This document shows positions 11,454 through 23,000 of a stretch of DNA of 24,219 bases, one piece after another. The stretch comes from Apostichopus californicus. Its lineage: Eukaryota > Echinodermata > Holothuroidea > Aspidochirotida > Stichopodidae. The position numbers were made by a program, and so were the translations under genes. The notes under the pieces were generated by a model. That model worked only from the letters and a program-made list of their open reading frames with translations, was not told where the DNA came from and did not search any database. Each line of letters opens with the position of its first letter. Position 1 is the first letter of the stretch. Location: NCBI GenBank assembly GCA_020650975.1, contig JAIPMN010031842.1, forward strand, positions 1 through 24,219. Direction: 5' to 3'.

Positions 11454-11588
11454 ATGATCATGTTTTATGGTCTTGTTGCAGTGTTACTGCAGCTGCCCAC
11501 TCTGTGTCAGACACATTGCCTGAGTCACATGTGGATGTCAAGTAGATATGGAGATGAAATATGGCATGCTTGGGATCAAAATGTAGAG
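11454..11588 (+). CDS. Possible first coding exon of a secreted protein (unrecognised)
   Basis: The frame starts MIMFYGLVAVLLQLPTLCQT, which has the shape of a signal peptide (hydrophobic core, polar end, small residue before the likely cut). A polar, Trp-rich segment follows (HCLSHMWMSSRYGDEIWHAW). At 11588 it meets GAG-GTTTGT, a possible donor in phase 0, just before an in-frame stop. I could not find the next exon, and the protein matches nothing I know. Chance is a real alternative; an in-frame upstream ATG at 11412 also exists. Confidence 0.2.
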
Positions 11589-11599
11589 GTTTGTTAAAG

Positions 11600-12900
11600 A
11601 GAAAATGTAAAGTGACATTCTTCAAGAGAACAAGTTAATTTACAAATAGTTTCATGTTGAAAGCTATGGTTAAATAATGGGAAGTCACATTAATGGGGCT
11701 CTGTGAATTTAATGTCTTTGACATATGAGCTGACTGTGAGTTTAGCCCTTTTTTGGCAGGTCATATTTTCATGAATTTAGTCTGCATGCCAGTGACCACC
11801 CATTATGGACATTTTTTGCTTAGGTATGGTACTGTCATGTTACACAAGATATTGGTATTGACAGTTTAATAGCAATTTCAATGTCCAGTTTCTGTTAGAT
11901 TAAGGTTCAGAATATTTCATACTGCGAGTATGGGTGCTTTGAAGCTTTACATGAAAGGACAGCTAGTGATAGACATTTACTAGCATTTGTCCCAACTGGC
12001 TGCAAGTTCCATTAATTCAGCCTTGCATGAATAAGCTGTCATTATTGGTCTGAGTTCCATAATTTTAGCCTGTTTAGAAGTTTAGATTTCCCTGAATTTA
12101 GCCTGTTTGACAGGTCATATTTTCAGACGTTTGGAAATTATTAAAGCCAATGAAGTTATCTGGCATGGCAAGTCATGGTGTCATGGAGGTAGCCTTCTTG
12201 GGAGGTTGTAGATTCATGAAGCCTACATGTTTGGTATTAAAGTCATGCCACCTCGATTAAATTTGAACTGCAGATGCAAAACGGTCAGATAAAAGAATTG
12301 CTGAAATATTCATAGTTAATCCCAACAAATATATAAATTTTCTTGGTTTGATAATCCCTGTTCTGCTTGGAAGTGATAACGAGCTTTTTTTTTAATTAGT
12401 TCAATCATAATTTGCATCCTCAAACTTAGTATCGTATGTGCTGACATTTTTAATTGTCCTCATTTATTGGAGAGGTAGATTTGTTTCAAGTTAATTCAGG
12501 ACAACTATGACATGCTTTGCAAGTATTTAAATGTTGCGGCAATGTTCCCTTTTTTATTATATTTTTTGTATCTTAAAAAAAATAGACAGCCACAGAAATG
12601 AATTTCTTTTGCTTCTTCTTTGATTTGCTTGGGACGTTTTGCCTTTATTCTTGCTTGAAGCATTTGTAGTGACCCAAAATGTTAGCTCCCTAAAAATGTT
12701 GTACTTTTCAAGAAGTGCTCTCCTGAAGTATTCATACACATCAGGTAGTCAGACTAGATCATGAGAATTCATATAAATGCACTTTTTACTATCCTCAGGA
12801 GAAAATAGTTAAGAACTGGCAAAGGAATGAGTATTATGAAGCTGTAGTATACAGTAGGTTGTGTTATATTTAGGGATGATTAAGACATGGTCTGTCCCTG
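11600..12900. other. No supportable gene; short imperfect repeated phrases
   Basis: Phrases such as GGCAGGTCATATTTTCATG (about 11755) and GACAGGTCATATTTTCAG (about 12110), with nearby TGAATTTAG(C/T)CTG, recur imperfectly between 11700 and 12130. This suggests an old internal duplication. No exon was recognised. Confidence 0.45.
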
Positions 12901-12907
12901 TGATGTA

Positions 12908-13193
12908 GGTACTCTGGTAGTTATGTTGAACTCTGGCAGATATGTTAAACTCTGGCAGATATGTTGAACTCTTGCAGAAATGTTGAACTCTTGCAAATAT
13001 GTTTAAAATATGTTTAGATATGTTAAACTCATGCATATGTTGAACTCTTGCAGAAATGCTGAACTCCTTATAGATATAGTAAATTCATGTAGATATGTTG
13101 AACTTCTGCAGTAACGTTGAACTCCTGTAGATATGTGTAACTCATGCAGATATGTTGAACTCTTGCAGACATGCTGAACTCTTGTAAAGATGT
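12908..13193. repeat. 19-bp minisatellite, about 15 copies
   Basis: The consensus is GTTGAACTCTTGCAGATAT. The best copies are at 12925-13000 and 13140-13185. The centre is more decayed (TTTAAAATATGTTTAGATAT). Because 19 is not a multiple of three, the open frames across it are not evidence of a repeat protein. Confidence 0.85.
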
Positions 13194-13199
13194 TAATGT

Positions 13200-16100
13200 A
13201 ATGCCATACTGGACGTTTAATTTAACCCAGCAAACATATTCTGACAGCCTCTGATTTGAATCTAGCATGTACACATTGATGATGGTATCAACACTATGTG
13301 ATTCAACTTTATTCTCTGAATGAGCTGTTGGGCCTGTAAAAGCAGAAACTTTAAGGGATTGACTCAACACCAAGAATCATGTTAAGAAATAAACACTATG
13401 ATGATGGTATAAGATAAGAACATAATCTGCCATCTAATGATAGAAAAGTTGCACAACTCATGACAGTTTCGTTGCAACCTTAAGAGAAGAATTGTATTTA
13501 AAGTTTTTTTAAAGTATGCAATAACTACATGATTTTCATACACATGCTCATGATTAACTTTGAAAATGTAAATATACATATTCTGATTTTACTTCATTAT
13601 TTTAAAATAAAATGACACTTTAAACAGCTAAGGTTCATCAATTAAAGTGACTGGATAATAAAGTCTAATGCACAGACCATTCTGTCAGTTCCTCAGATGA
13701 AACACAAAACTCTGCCTTTAATTATCCTCTTAGTAATGAATGTATGGAAACTGTTGTTAATACATGGAGCCACTCCATAATACATTTGCAAATAGCTCCA
13801 TGGTTAATACGAAAAGGGAGGGAAAGAATGAAGATTAAGGACCTTCGATCCACTAAATATCATGAAACTTATTGGTTTAGATATTTAGGAGTGACAAGCT
13901 TACCTGTCTCCTCACAACCTTAGCACCTCATTCTACAGTGTCTAGTATGCCCTGGTAATCTTTTAACACTGTGCACCCTCAACGACCGGCTCCTCAGGTC
14001 GTTGCCCTTCCTTCTCGTTCTACCATCCAAAGTGTCCAGCACATGCGTTTTCGTAGTGGATAGTAAATCTTACGGAAATTGCCCGGACACATTGGATTTT
14101 TACCTTCTATACATCCTTTTGGATTTCAGAACATTCTAGTCTTTTACAGCCTGATAAGTATCCTTTTCTTATAAAGGGAGGGAGTTTGGGGGCTGTTTTT
14201 GGTGTGCGACCCACCCCATGTATTTGAGTAGCGTAGCGTTACTTTCCCAGGTAGAAGAAATGATAACAGAATAATAACAATCAAAATGGATATCATCAGT
14301 TCATAACAATTTATTTAGTAAACATAAAAAAATCTGCATTACAATGTTTATCCATATATTAAAAAAGACAGACCACAACTAACTGCAGGAAAGAAAAATC
14401 ATGCTCTATACCACTGTGTGAATAGTGAAAGCGAGGACAAAAATAGGGTTATTCTTCCTCCCTCCTGAAGGAAGAATAATGGGAAAAAAAACAAAACAAA
14501 CTGAAAACCTATTAGACAATGCCATAAAGAGGGGAGGGAGCTAGTAAGATTGAAGAGGTAAGGCTGGGTGGTGGTGATCATGCATAAATTATTCCAAAGA
14601 GCATAACTTATTTTCAATAGGGTTCAAGAAAAAGAAACAATTGCTTGATTATATTAACAAGTAGTAGTAGTAGTCAAACTTCAGTTTACATGGTAAAACT
14701 TCGTTATTGTTGGTAATACATTGCTCACGTCTGCATGTCAAACATTGTTTCAATCTCCTTCCTGTGAACTGTTTCGATTCTTGATTCCTTAGGATAAATT
14801 AGACGACAATATTATGGCAAAAGCTAACGATGCTGTGTGCCACTTGGGAGGATTTTAAATTAACAATATCGGGGTATAACATCAAATTAATATGACAGAC
14901 ATTATCTGAATCCTAGGTGTCTTAAAAACATTTCAGAGAAGATATCAACTTTTGATGTTTTGTTGGGTCATGATAATGACCAATGGGAAGAATTTGATCT
15001 CTACATTCTTTGTTAGTCAATGTTTATTTGATACGATTCATAGAAGATAACAACATGTTGGCGTCAAACCATTTGTAGGACCTTCATGACATTGCATTTT
15101 TCAAGTTAGATACAGCATGTTACTATAGGGCTAAAAAACACACAAACACAGCTTTCTTAGAGGGATTTGTTGGTTTCTTTTCTGTGACATATCTTAGAAT
15201 TTTAACTGCTCTGAATTTAACAAAACTATGAACCTGCTTGTCCTCGATAGCATGTTTAACAAAAAGTGATGAAAGAATTTTGATTTATTATGCAATTATC
15301 AAACACGCCGTGAAGCAGACAGCCACATGAAAACTCTCAGCTGGTTTGCAAGAGTTTGCTTCCAGTAAAATTCTCTTCCCTGAATGAACTATGCACCTTG
15401 AATAACGACTTTTTTCCACATGGTAAATGTTTAACAAAACATGGGGGGTAGCCAGAAAGTTACCCCCACAAACTCTACATAAAGACACACTGTCTGGTGG
15501 AATGGTAGAACTGTATCACAATCCGAAATGTTTGAGCAATATTTGGTCACCGAGTTAATCAGACTCTCTTCCCTATCTGTTGTTACATTACTTCGATCGT
15601 GCTCTTCTTTTAATTTTGTCATAGTCAAGAAAACTAAAACAATGACAAGTCTTAATATCACCAGCAGCACATCAGGGATTTGATACAGTCCTACAATTCA
15701 AACATTCAGGGCCTTTAGCTACTCTGGAGTTAAACGTATTCACCATACTTACAATTCTTTAAAAAGTCACCCTGGTCTTTGCAACAATCGAGAAGAAACC
15801 ACAAGTTGAAAAGTGTACGGTATGCATCTCACTATTACCTGACCTGTGCACACCAATTTGAAAGTTTGCTCTTGGCAGCAGAACTTACAATTGGACTGTG
15901 TGTGACTTCCATGTTTACTTTCTTTAAGGATAAGCACCCATTTTGGCAGCAAAGTTATCTATTTGTAGTATCTATTTGGCAGCATTACACTACCACCCAG
16001 CACCAAACCTTCCACCCACTTTTTACAGCAGGTAGAAAAACATTTCATGTGTTTTCTTTGGACATGTTTTCATGCTGTGTCACTATGACACATGCACAGT

Positions 16101-16200
16101 CCACTTAATGTGAATTAAAAATTCTGTGGGGGAAACTTGTCACTGTAGCAAAACAAAAATTATTTCAAGACCCAAAAGATACAACAGAAACCCTGAAGCC
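13200..16200. other. No supportable gene; possible distal 3' UTR of ELOB in part
   Basis: Contains a GTAGTAGTAGTAGTC microsatellite (about 14660), the hairpin at 13980 and minus-strand AATAAA at 14315-14310. A minus frame at 15670-15431 starts with a hydrophobic stretch but has no further support. Confidence 0.5.
13980..14004. other. Perfect hairpin, 8-bp stem
   Basis: CAACGACC and GGTCGTTG flank a 9-nt loop. No U-tract or neighbouring gene explains it. Confidence 0.4.
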
Positions 16201-16210
16201 CCAAATGGAT

Positions 16211-16216
16211 TTTATT
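16211..16216 (-). terminator. Candidate ELOB polyadenylation signal (AATAAA)
   Basis: TTTATT on the plus strand reads AATAAA on the minus strand, about 700 nt past the ELOB stop. The minus-strand sequence just downstream (16200-16160) is G/U-rich (GGGTTTCTGTTGTATC), as expected for a cleavage-stimulating element. A weaker ATTAAA lies at 16518-16513. More distal AATAAA words occur, for example at 14315-14310, so a longer 3' UTR is possible. Confidence 0.4.
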
Positions 16217-16921
16217 ACAGTATTTATCCAAAATTAATTATTAAAAGTTTCATTTTCGTCTGATGGCACGCTGTACAAAAAACAGTTCTATTTGCAAAGC
16301 ACACTCTCTGATATTAAATGTGTGCAGAGTTTTCTGTTGTCCCCTTACAGTGTATACGAAGCATTATTGAATCCCTTGACATTGTATCTAGAGATGACCT
16401 CAACCTTGCAAGTCCTCATAAAATGACAAACATTTCATGCCGAGCCAGATCATTTGGTAAGCTTCCATTTTTCAGAGCCCAACCAAAAGTAAGGCTTTAG
16501 GTCTTGATTTTTTTTAATTATAATATTGAGAGACTTTTCACTGCACAAACTTTCTTATTCAAAGTTGAAAGCAAATTACAGATATTAAATACTATGAAGA
16601 TAGGATCTGTCAACAGTCTTGATATGGTGGCAGCAGATAACCTTACATGTATGTTAGTTTGTACAATGACAACCAGCTACCGATACGTCCTCGTGAGGAA
16701 AAGTTGTCTGTCTCTTGGGAAGGTTAAATACCACTTTTTTCAGGATGCAATAATAAGTCTAGTTTTTTTTTTAAATACACTCAAGAATAAATTTTTATAC
16801 TAGTGATAGTAGTAGCTAGGAACTTTTTTAAGTCTAGACAACATGGAGTACAGTCGGTTTATGCATCACAGAGAAGATGAAAAGAGCAATACTGTTGACA
16901 CTTTGAAACGGTCTCAGCACA

Positions 16922-17034
16922 CTAGGGGACTGGCTGCTCTGCAGGGTTTGCCACACTGGTATCTGACTGTTTCATTACATCTGGTAGCTCGGGAGGGTTC
17001 GAGTAAGGAACGACGTTCAGTTCTTCAAAATCGT
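16922..17034 (-). other. ELOB: ELOB exon 3: C-terminal tail and stop
   Basis: This exon encodes [13 protein letters not shown], then PPELPDVMK, then a short polar tail ending PAEQPVP and TAG (16924-16922). The acceptor region reads CTGCACAG-ACACAG-ACG after a good pyrimidine tract (17043-17060), so two AGs six bases apart could serve. Using the inner one (exon start 17034) gives the same spacing as human elongin B. Using the outer one (exon start 17040) adds two residues. The strand opposite carries a 105-codon open frame that is only a shadow of this exon. Confidence 0.92.
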
Positions 17035-20000
17035 CTGTGTCTGTGCAGAGATAAGAGAGACAAAAGCATACATTTACTGAGAAGTGGCACATTACATCAA
17101 ACTATGGGGTACGACTCAAAAGGTCGGCCACAAGATTTCACCAGAAGTCAGAAACGTTAACTACTGTACTTCACCAACAGAGATAGGTCAAGATATTTTC
17201 TAAACATCAAGTCCATAGACCCAAGCTACCTTTCATGCTTTTCATTGATGCAGAGTGGTGGGTTGTACAGTAGCTCTAGCTTATATGGAAGATCCTGGGG
17301 ACTAAAATGTTGTGGACCGCCGTTGTACCTGATATGTACATATTTTGCCAGTATAGTCTGCAGTATAGATCTTCATTAAACTCATTCATGTTTGTTAAAT
17401 GACAAAGTCCCAGGCCCTCTGCTAATCAAGAGTTGGTTACTTACTTAATCTCAGTAATTAATGTTTCCTATTTTCATTGCAATTTCCGTTGCCTTACATT
17501 TTCCTTTACAGAACCAATTGGCTAATTTGTCTGTTAAATGTGAAACATGAATCGTTTTGTTTTGTTATTGATAGTATCACAAAATACTATAAAAGTCCAT
17601 GCTTCAAGAAAAAGAAAAACATGTTTTGTGAGATATTACCCTCCTCTTTGAAATAAGTGTGATCTGCACATTGTCAAAATATCTCTTTTCATCTATGGTG
17701 ATGTTACTCTTTCTACTCATAAACGTACAGCAGACTTTCAAAAATAATTTAATAAATAAAAATTTACTGGCACACAAATCTCCACATACATGTAAAAGTT
17801 CTTGTGAATTTGAACATGTGAGACGTAACAGCAGCTGTTTCAACAGCGCACACACACACACCATTTATTTACACAACAAACTTACACCACTGAGCTGTTG
17901 ATAATACACCATCAAATCAAGTGGTCATGTGGATTGGTCTTTGTTTTCATCATTGTACAGGTGTCAAACAAAGCATTTATGCAGAAAAACTTCCACGTTT
18001 TGGGTGAACATACTTTTGCCATGACATTTGTTCCCTTCTCATACAGGAATCACTTATCAGTGCAGCAATTTCAATATCTGTTACCTATGACCTCTACACT
18101 ATTAATAATAGTATCAAAATTAATGTAGAATGTTAGAAACCATCATTAATTGGATTATGACCTTTGAACAACCTTCTAAGTTCTTAAGTTTGAAGACTAC
18201 CATGGTCTGTGGGTCTCTTTGTTTTATGAAGTAGAGTCAACATAGGACTAATTCCTATAATGGGACTACTTACTGATTTCAAAAATATGGTAAAATGGCT
18301 ATGGCTGCAATGTTTTGACATTTTAAACACAACTTGAGCATATCTTTTGCAGACTTTTCAAAGGTGGTCAATTATTTTATAATATTCCTATAAACATATC
18401 TGAAAGTCACTTGTCTGCAAAAAGTTGTTGCAGTGGTTCATGTTTTATAATATTTTTATCTCAAGGAACAATTTACTGTTTAAATTTTGTGTAGCATTCT
18501 TAAAGGCCCTGCATTTGGTCTATAACTGTACTACTGTACATATGTTTTTTGGTTTTATAAACAAATCTTTTCATTTGTATGCCACTATGCCAACTTTGTT
18601 ATGCCATAGTACTTACTGTTGTATCGTTACAATTAGCAATCTAATGAAATGAAATCAACAGTAATTGTACTATTAACGAAGACTTCTATTGGGTAAAATC
18701 TAGCACAAATTGAAAGCAGGAAACACTGTTCACTTTATGTGACCAATTACTTCCTATATTGGAATTCTAAGAAATAACCATTGTTAGGAAAATTACTGAA
18801 TTATTGGAACTGACGAATCATAGTCAGAGGGACTTGTTTTGTCTTGTATCACCTTCTATGTAGAATATGTTGCCCCACTGAACATGAAACGCTTATACAT
18901 GTACTGTTACAACTTATAGCATATCCTTAATATGACAATTCACCTGAAGGTGAAATACAGGTCTATCTATCTGAAGACCTTTAGAGCAGCTTTTGGAGTT
19001 TGGCCAGACATTTTAAAAAAAGAAAAACATATCAGTAGTTTGTAAGATAAGATTGCAGTTAACCAAACTAAGTTATCTTCCAAGATTTTTTGCTTCGAAT
19101 GAATGTTACTGTGTAACTGAAGTGTTACTGGACACTTTTCATAGTCGTATCAAATACATCTAATAGGAGAAAATGAGAAAATTTTGTACTTTTGCTCCAC
19201 TACTTGAAATGAAACTTGACGTAACAAACTAACAAGTTACTAAGTTAAAATCAAAATCAAATAAAACTGTAAGCAAACTGCTTATCCACTAGAGAGCCTG
19301 TATAAGAGAATGTGTAAAAGTAAGTTGGCCTGATGTTTCGATCCTAGCAGGATCTTCTAAGTTGTTATGGCTTATGGGAGTTTACTTTGGACTAACGTAG
19401 CATTGAAACTTTTTAATTTCAACTCAAATAGCTGCTTTAAGTAACATGAATGCTACGATTTGGTCTACATGTTACCCTGTGGTCACATATGTTGTCCCTT
19501 AATGCACAGACAAAATTTGCAGTTCTTATATTAAAGTACTTAATGATGCAATGCTCTAGTTTTTATATGCACACAAGATGACACAAGCACTGAGAACTCC
19601 TAAATTTAGTGATGGGACCCGTCATTTACGAATTCAACTATAGGCAGTGGCGGAGCTAGGGGTATTGGTCAGGGGGGGCGAGAATGGTCTGTAGGGGCGC
19701 TTTCGACACTATCTAAGCGGAGCGCCACCACAGGTTGGGGCGAAGCGTACAGAAATTTTTTGAGTAAAGATACTACCTAGATCGCCGGAAATGACCCTTT
19801 CCGGGCCTTGCTAATTTACAGATAAACGAAGAATAAATAGGTGTCATCGCCATTTTGTCAGAAAATTACACCAACAAAATGTGACAAATGTCAATAGGTA
19901 TTTGAGAGCGCAATAAAATAGTCTATAATCGGGAATAAGTGGTAAAAAGCTGAAAAGGGCGCCAGCAGTCCATTTGAGTCCGTCAGGGGGGGCATCCGCC

Positions 20001-23000
20001 CCCTCTGACTGTATGGACGCTCCGCCACTGACTATAGGGTCATACAAAAGCTCAATGTTACTACTGTACATATGCATGCTATGCAGGTCTTCAGCAGGGC
20101 TTTAGGCAGCCAGGCATCCAGCCGTCCTTTTGCACAGCCCGGTTTTGCAAAATGACAGCCTATTTTTTCCGTGCACGACTTGTTTTGGTTTTTCTTTTTT
20201 GTTTCCGAAGTTCCCTAATTTTACCAATCAAATCTCGTATTGACTTACTAAACAGCTTGCATTTTACCCTCAAAAAAAAAGTTTCTAAGGGGGTGTTGGC
20301 CCCCTTAACCCCCACAAAGGCCTCCAAGGCAGGCCCCTCGGCCCCGGCAGTGAAGGGCGACACTTTGCGATCGCTATGATGCCTTCGGCATTGTGTTGCC
20401 CCAAAGAGGTAGGATACACACTTTAAAAATTTGGACACCCACATCTACCATATGACTCAATCCCTGGTCTTCAGTCACGGAAGACGTACTGAACATGGTA
20501 AGACTGTAAACAACTTTTAGATTATCCGGTGAACTGATTCATACGGCAAGGTTGCATATTCATATTTACTACTTATAACCTAAAATAACTTTTTAAACTC
20601 AACATGCAATGTCCCCCCCCCCCCATGAAGTTTTTAGTGATCTATGAAAAAGTTACATAACTTGCAAGGGTGCAAGTCTACGGCCTTTCAAGCCTACAGT
20701 GCAATATCATATTGAACAAAGTACTTGTGCAAATGCGGTATGCGTGATTGAAGAATGTTTCAAAGCATTTGTTGGGGTGTATTCGCACAAAATTGCAAAA
20801 AAAGTAAGCAATAGGAGATGGATTAAAGTATATTTTGCGAACCAAACAATCGTACAAGAAAGTTATGGCACCTATTCTGCACAGCAATAATAGACTTGTT
20901 TAGACTATACGGTGCAGTGTGCACATGTGAAAGTAGTGTAAAATAGTTGATCAAAACTTTCTCAGGTGGGAAAAGTAACAAACTTTCACCAAGTTTACAC
21001 TTGAACACAACGAGATAGAAGGGAATATCACCAAATTATTAAATTACGGCAGTAAACAAATGAAGTTTTTCCTCACCTTCACTGATTTCAATAAAAATGT
21101 AACTGAAAATGGAGAACCATTTTAGTGATTTTAACAAATTTCCAGACCGGGTAGTAACAGCTTGAACCAGGTAGTAATTGTTTTGGGACAATCCCGGGAT
21201 TTCCAGGTACCCATTCCCATTACTAGCTAAGTTGTCATCATATTAATGAAAATCTTTTTCCTGTTTCTGTGATGTCAAAAATCAAGTTAGGGCTATCATA
21301 ACAAACTGTGTTGCTGTCCTCTTTTCAAAATCCCACCTAGCTGTGCCCCATGATGTAGTGTCTATGCACTTTTGTCCTTGCAACAAGCAAACTGAATAGA
21401 TATTGTCAGTACTTTTTTATGAAATACTCCACATTTGAAGAAGAAAGTCTTGCATTCAAAGCTAATAGGGAAGACAAACCAGTACAGTGATTAAATCACT
21501 TGCAATTAATGACACAGTTATGAACTTACCTAGAGTCTGATTGTCTGTCACCTTACACTAAGTTGAACTTATTACAAAAACTGGAAAAACAACTGCATAG
21601 AACAACTTGCAAATTTTGATATTTGATTTAACCATAGTACTATGATGGACTAGAATCTTTTCATGAGTAAAAGACAGAATCCATCTAAGGTGGGTATGCA
21701 ATACTACAGAACATTACCGTGCATCAGTACATTTTTGTCTTTCACATGATTGAGTTACTTTGCTTATATTCACCTGATCAATCAATTTTCAAGAGATATT
21801 CAGCTTTTTGTGTATTAATGTGAATTGGTGAATCAATAATTGAAAACTTACTGGGAAGTGATGAACAAGTTGGTTTGCATCCCATTCAGACCAATTTGTC
21901 TTTGCTCTTTTCGACAGTAAATCTTAGTAGGTATAGTTAAAAGTTACATAGCAACTAACATAGCAATGCTGAAGATGTAATTTTACCTTCTACTCTGAAG
22001 GAAAGACCAAGTGTTGCTGGGTCTTGTGCCTTGGCTTTGTTACTAGTGAGACCAGAATCAGCCAGGGTCTTGGTATCTTCTAGCACCTCTCCATCTTTGA
22101 ACAGCTTTTGATCCTCAGGAGCCTTCTTTGTAATTCCTTCAATGATCTTCTTCAGGTCATAAACTGTGTTGGATTCTTTAGCATCCGTAAAGATGGTTGT
22201 TTTCTCTCTTTGTATCATCAAAAACACATCCTGTTTGGAAAACAATATTTTTCCCTAGTTATATACCGACTAAATAGCTTCCAACTTTGGGTTCCTTGTT
22301 GCAAATTAACACATGCTATTTCATCATGGAGTTTAAAGAAATTATGTTTAATGAACTTGACACAATGAAAACAATTTCCAAAGATAACTTTGATTATAAT
22401 GCCATTTTATGATTTCTATAATCAGAAGCAAAATGTTTGGTTCTAAGTATTAAAAATATCAATTAACCTCTTCAAATTGCCATCAAAATCTACACCTGTA
22501 ACACGGATAGTAAGTCTTGTCCCTAATTCAGTGATCATACATTTATAGACACCTTGATGTAATATACATTAAAACGTCTGCAGTATGAAGTTGCTGAAAA
22601 GAGTTAGCAATACAAAAATGATCATGGGATTGTAAAAGCAAAGACTCAATACCATTTGGTTACTTATAATTCGACAAAAGTTCATATTTCATTTTAAGTA
22701 TTTATCTTGTTTGTCAGAAATGAATGAGGGCTATGTAGATTGAATTTTGATGGTCTGAAACTAGTACAAGTTATGCTCCGTAAATAAGCAAAACTAGGCA
22801 TAATAGCCTAGGTTTATGTTAGGCTATGCAAGATAAAAAGTTGAAAATAAGGAAATGAGCTAGGCCTAGCATAAGTTACATCGTTAGTTAGAAATGGTAA
22901 TGAATGGCAATGAATCGTGGAGAGTTTTTGACGATGTTTATCTTCGGTTCAAATTGATACGACTACTGCAAACTGTAGCCCTAACTTCCCTTTGTATTTA

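Larger units (their letters stand above)
17035..21986 (-). other. ELOB intron 2
   Basis: About 4.95 kb, GTAAAA to CAG. It contains the hAT element at 19645-20030, a repeat-like GC-rich island at about 20090-20420, a 12-base C run at 20613-20624 and a hammerhead-like fragment near 19328-19363. The rest is AT-rich sequence with no supportable coding exon on either strand. Confidence 0.85.

Noticed and set aside
13068..13373. Minus-strand open frames with repeated EFN-ARVQH-like residues
   Set aside because: Produced by the 19-bp minisatellite; the unit is not a multiple of three and stops interrupt it.
15431..15670. Minus-strand frame with a hydrophobic N-terminus (MLLVILRLVIVLVFL)
   Set aside because: Looks like a membrane anchor, but the following residues match nothing and the region may be 3' flank of ELOB. 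Not called.
15740..15760. Excellent minus-strand donor-like GTAAGTATGG near 15753
   Set aside because: No coding exon could be found upstream of it on the minus strand; probably cryptic.
16843..17160. 105-codon plus-strand open frame
   Set aside because: It lies opposite ELOB exon 3, whose PPELPDVMK, stop and splice signals on the minus strand explain the region.
18936..18953. TTCACC-TGAA-GGTGAA hairpin
   Set aside because: Short and isolated; no histone-type stem-loop context and no adjacent gene.
22108..22368. 86-codon plus-strand open frame
   Set aside because: Shadow of ELOB exon 2 and adjoining intron; no family resemblance.
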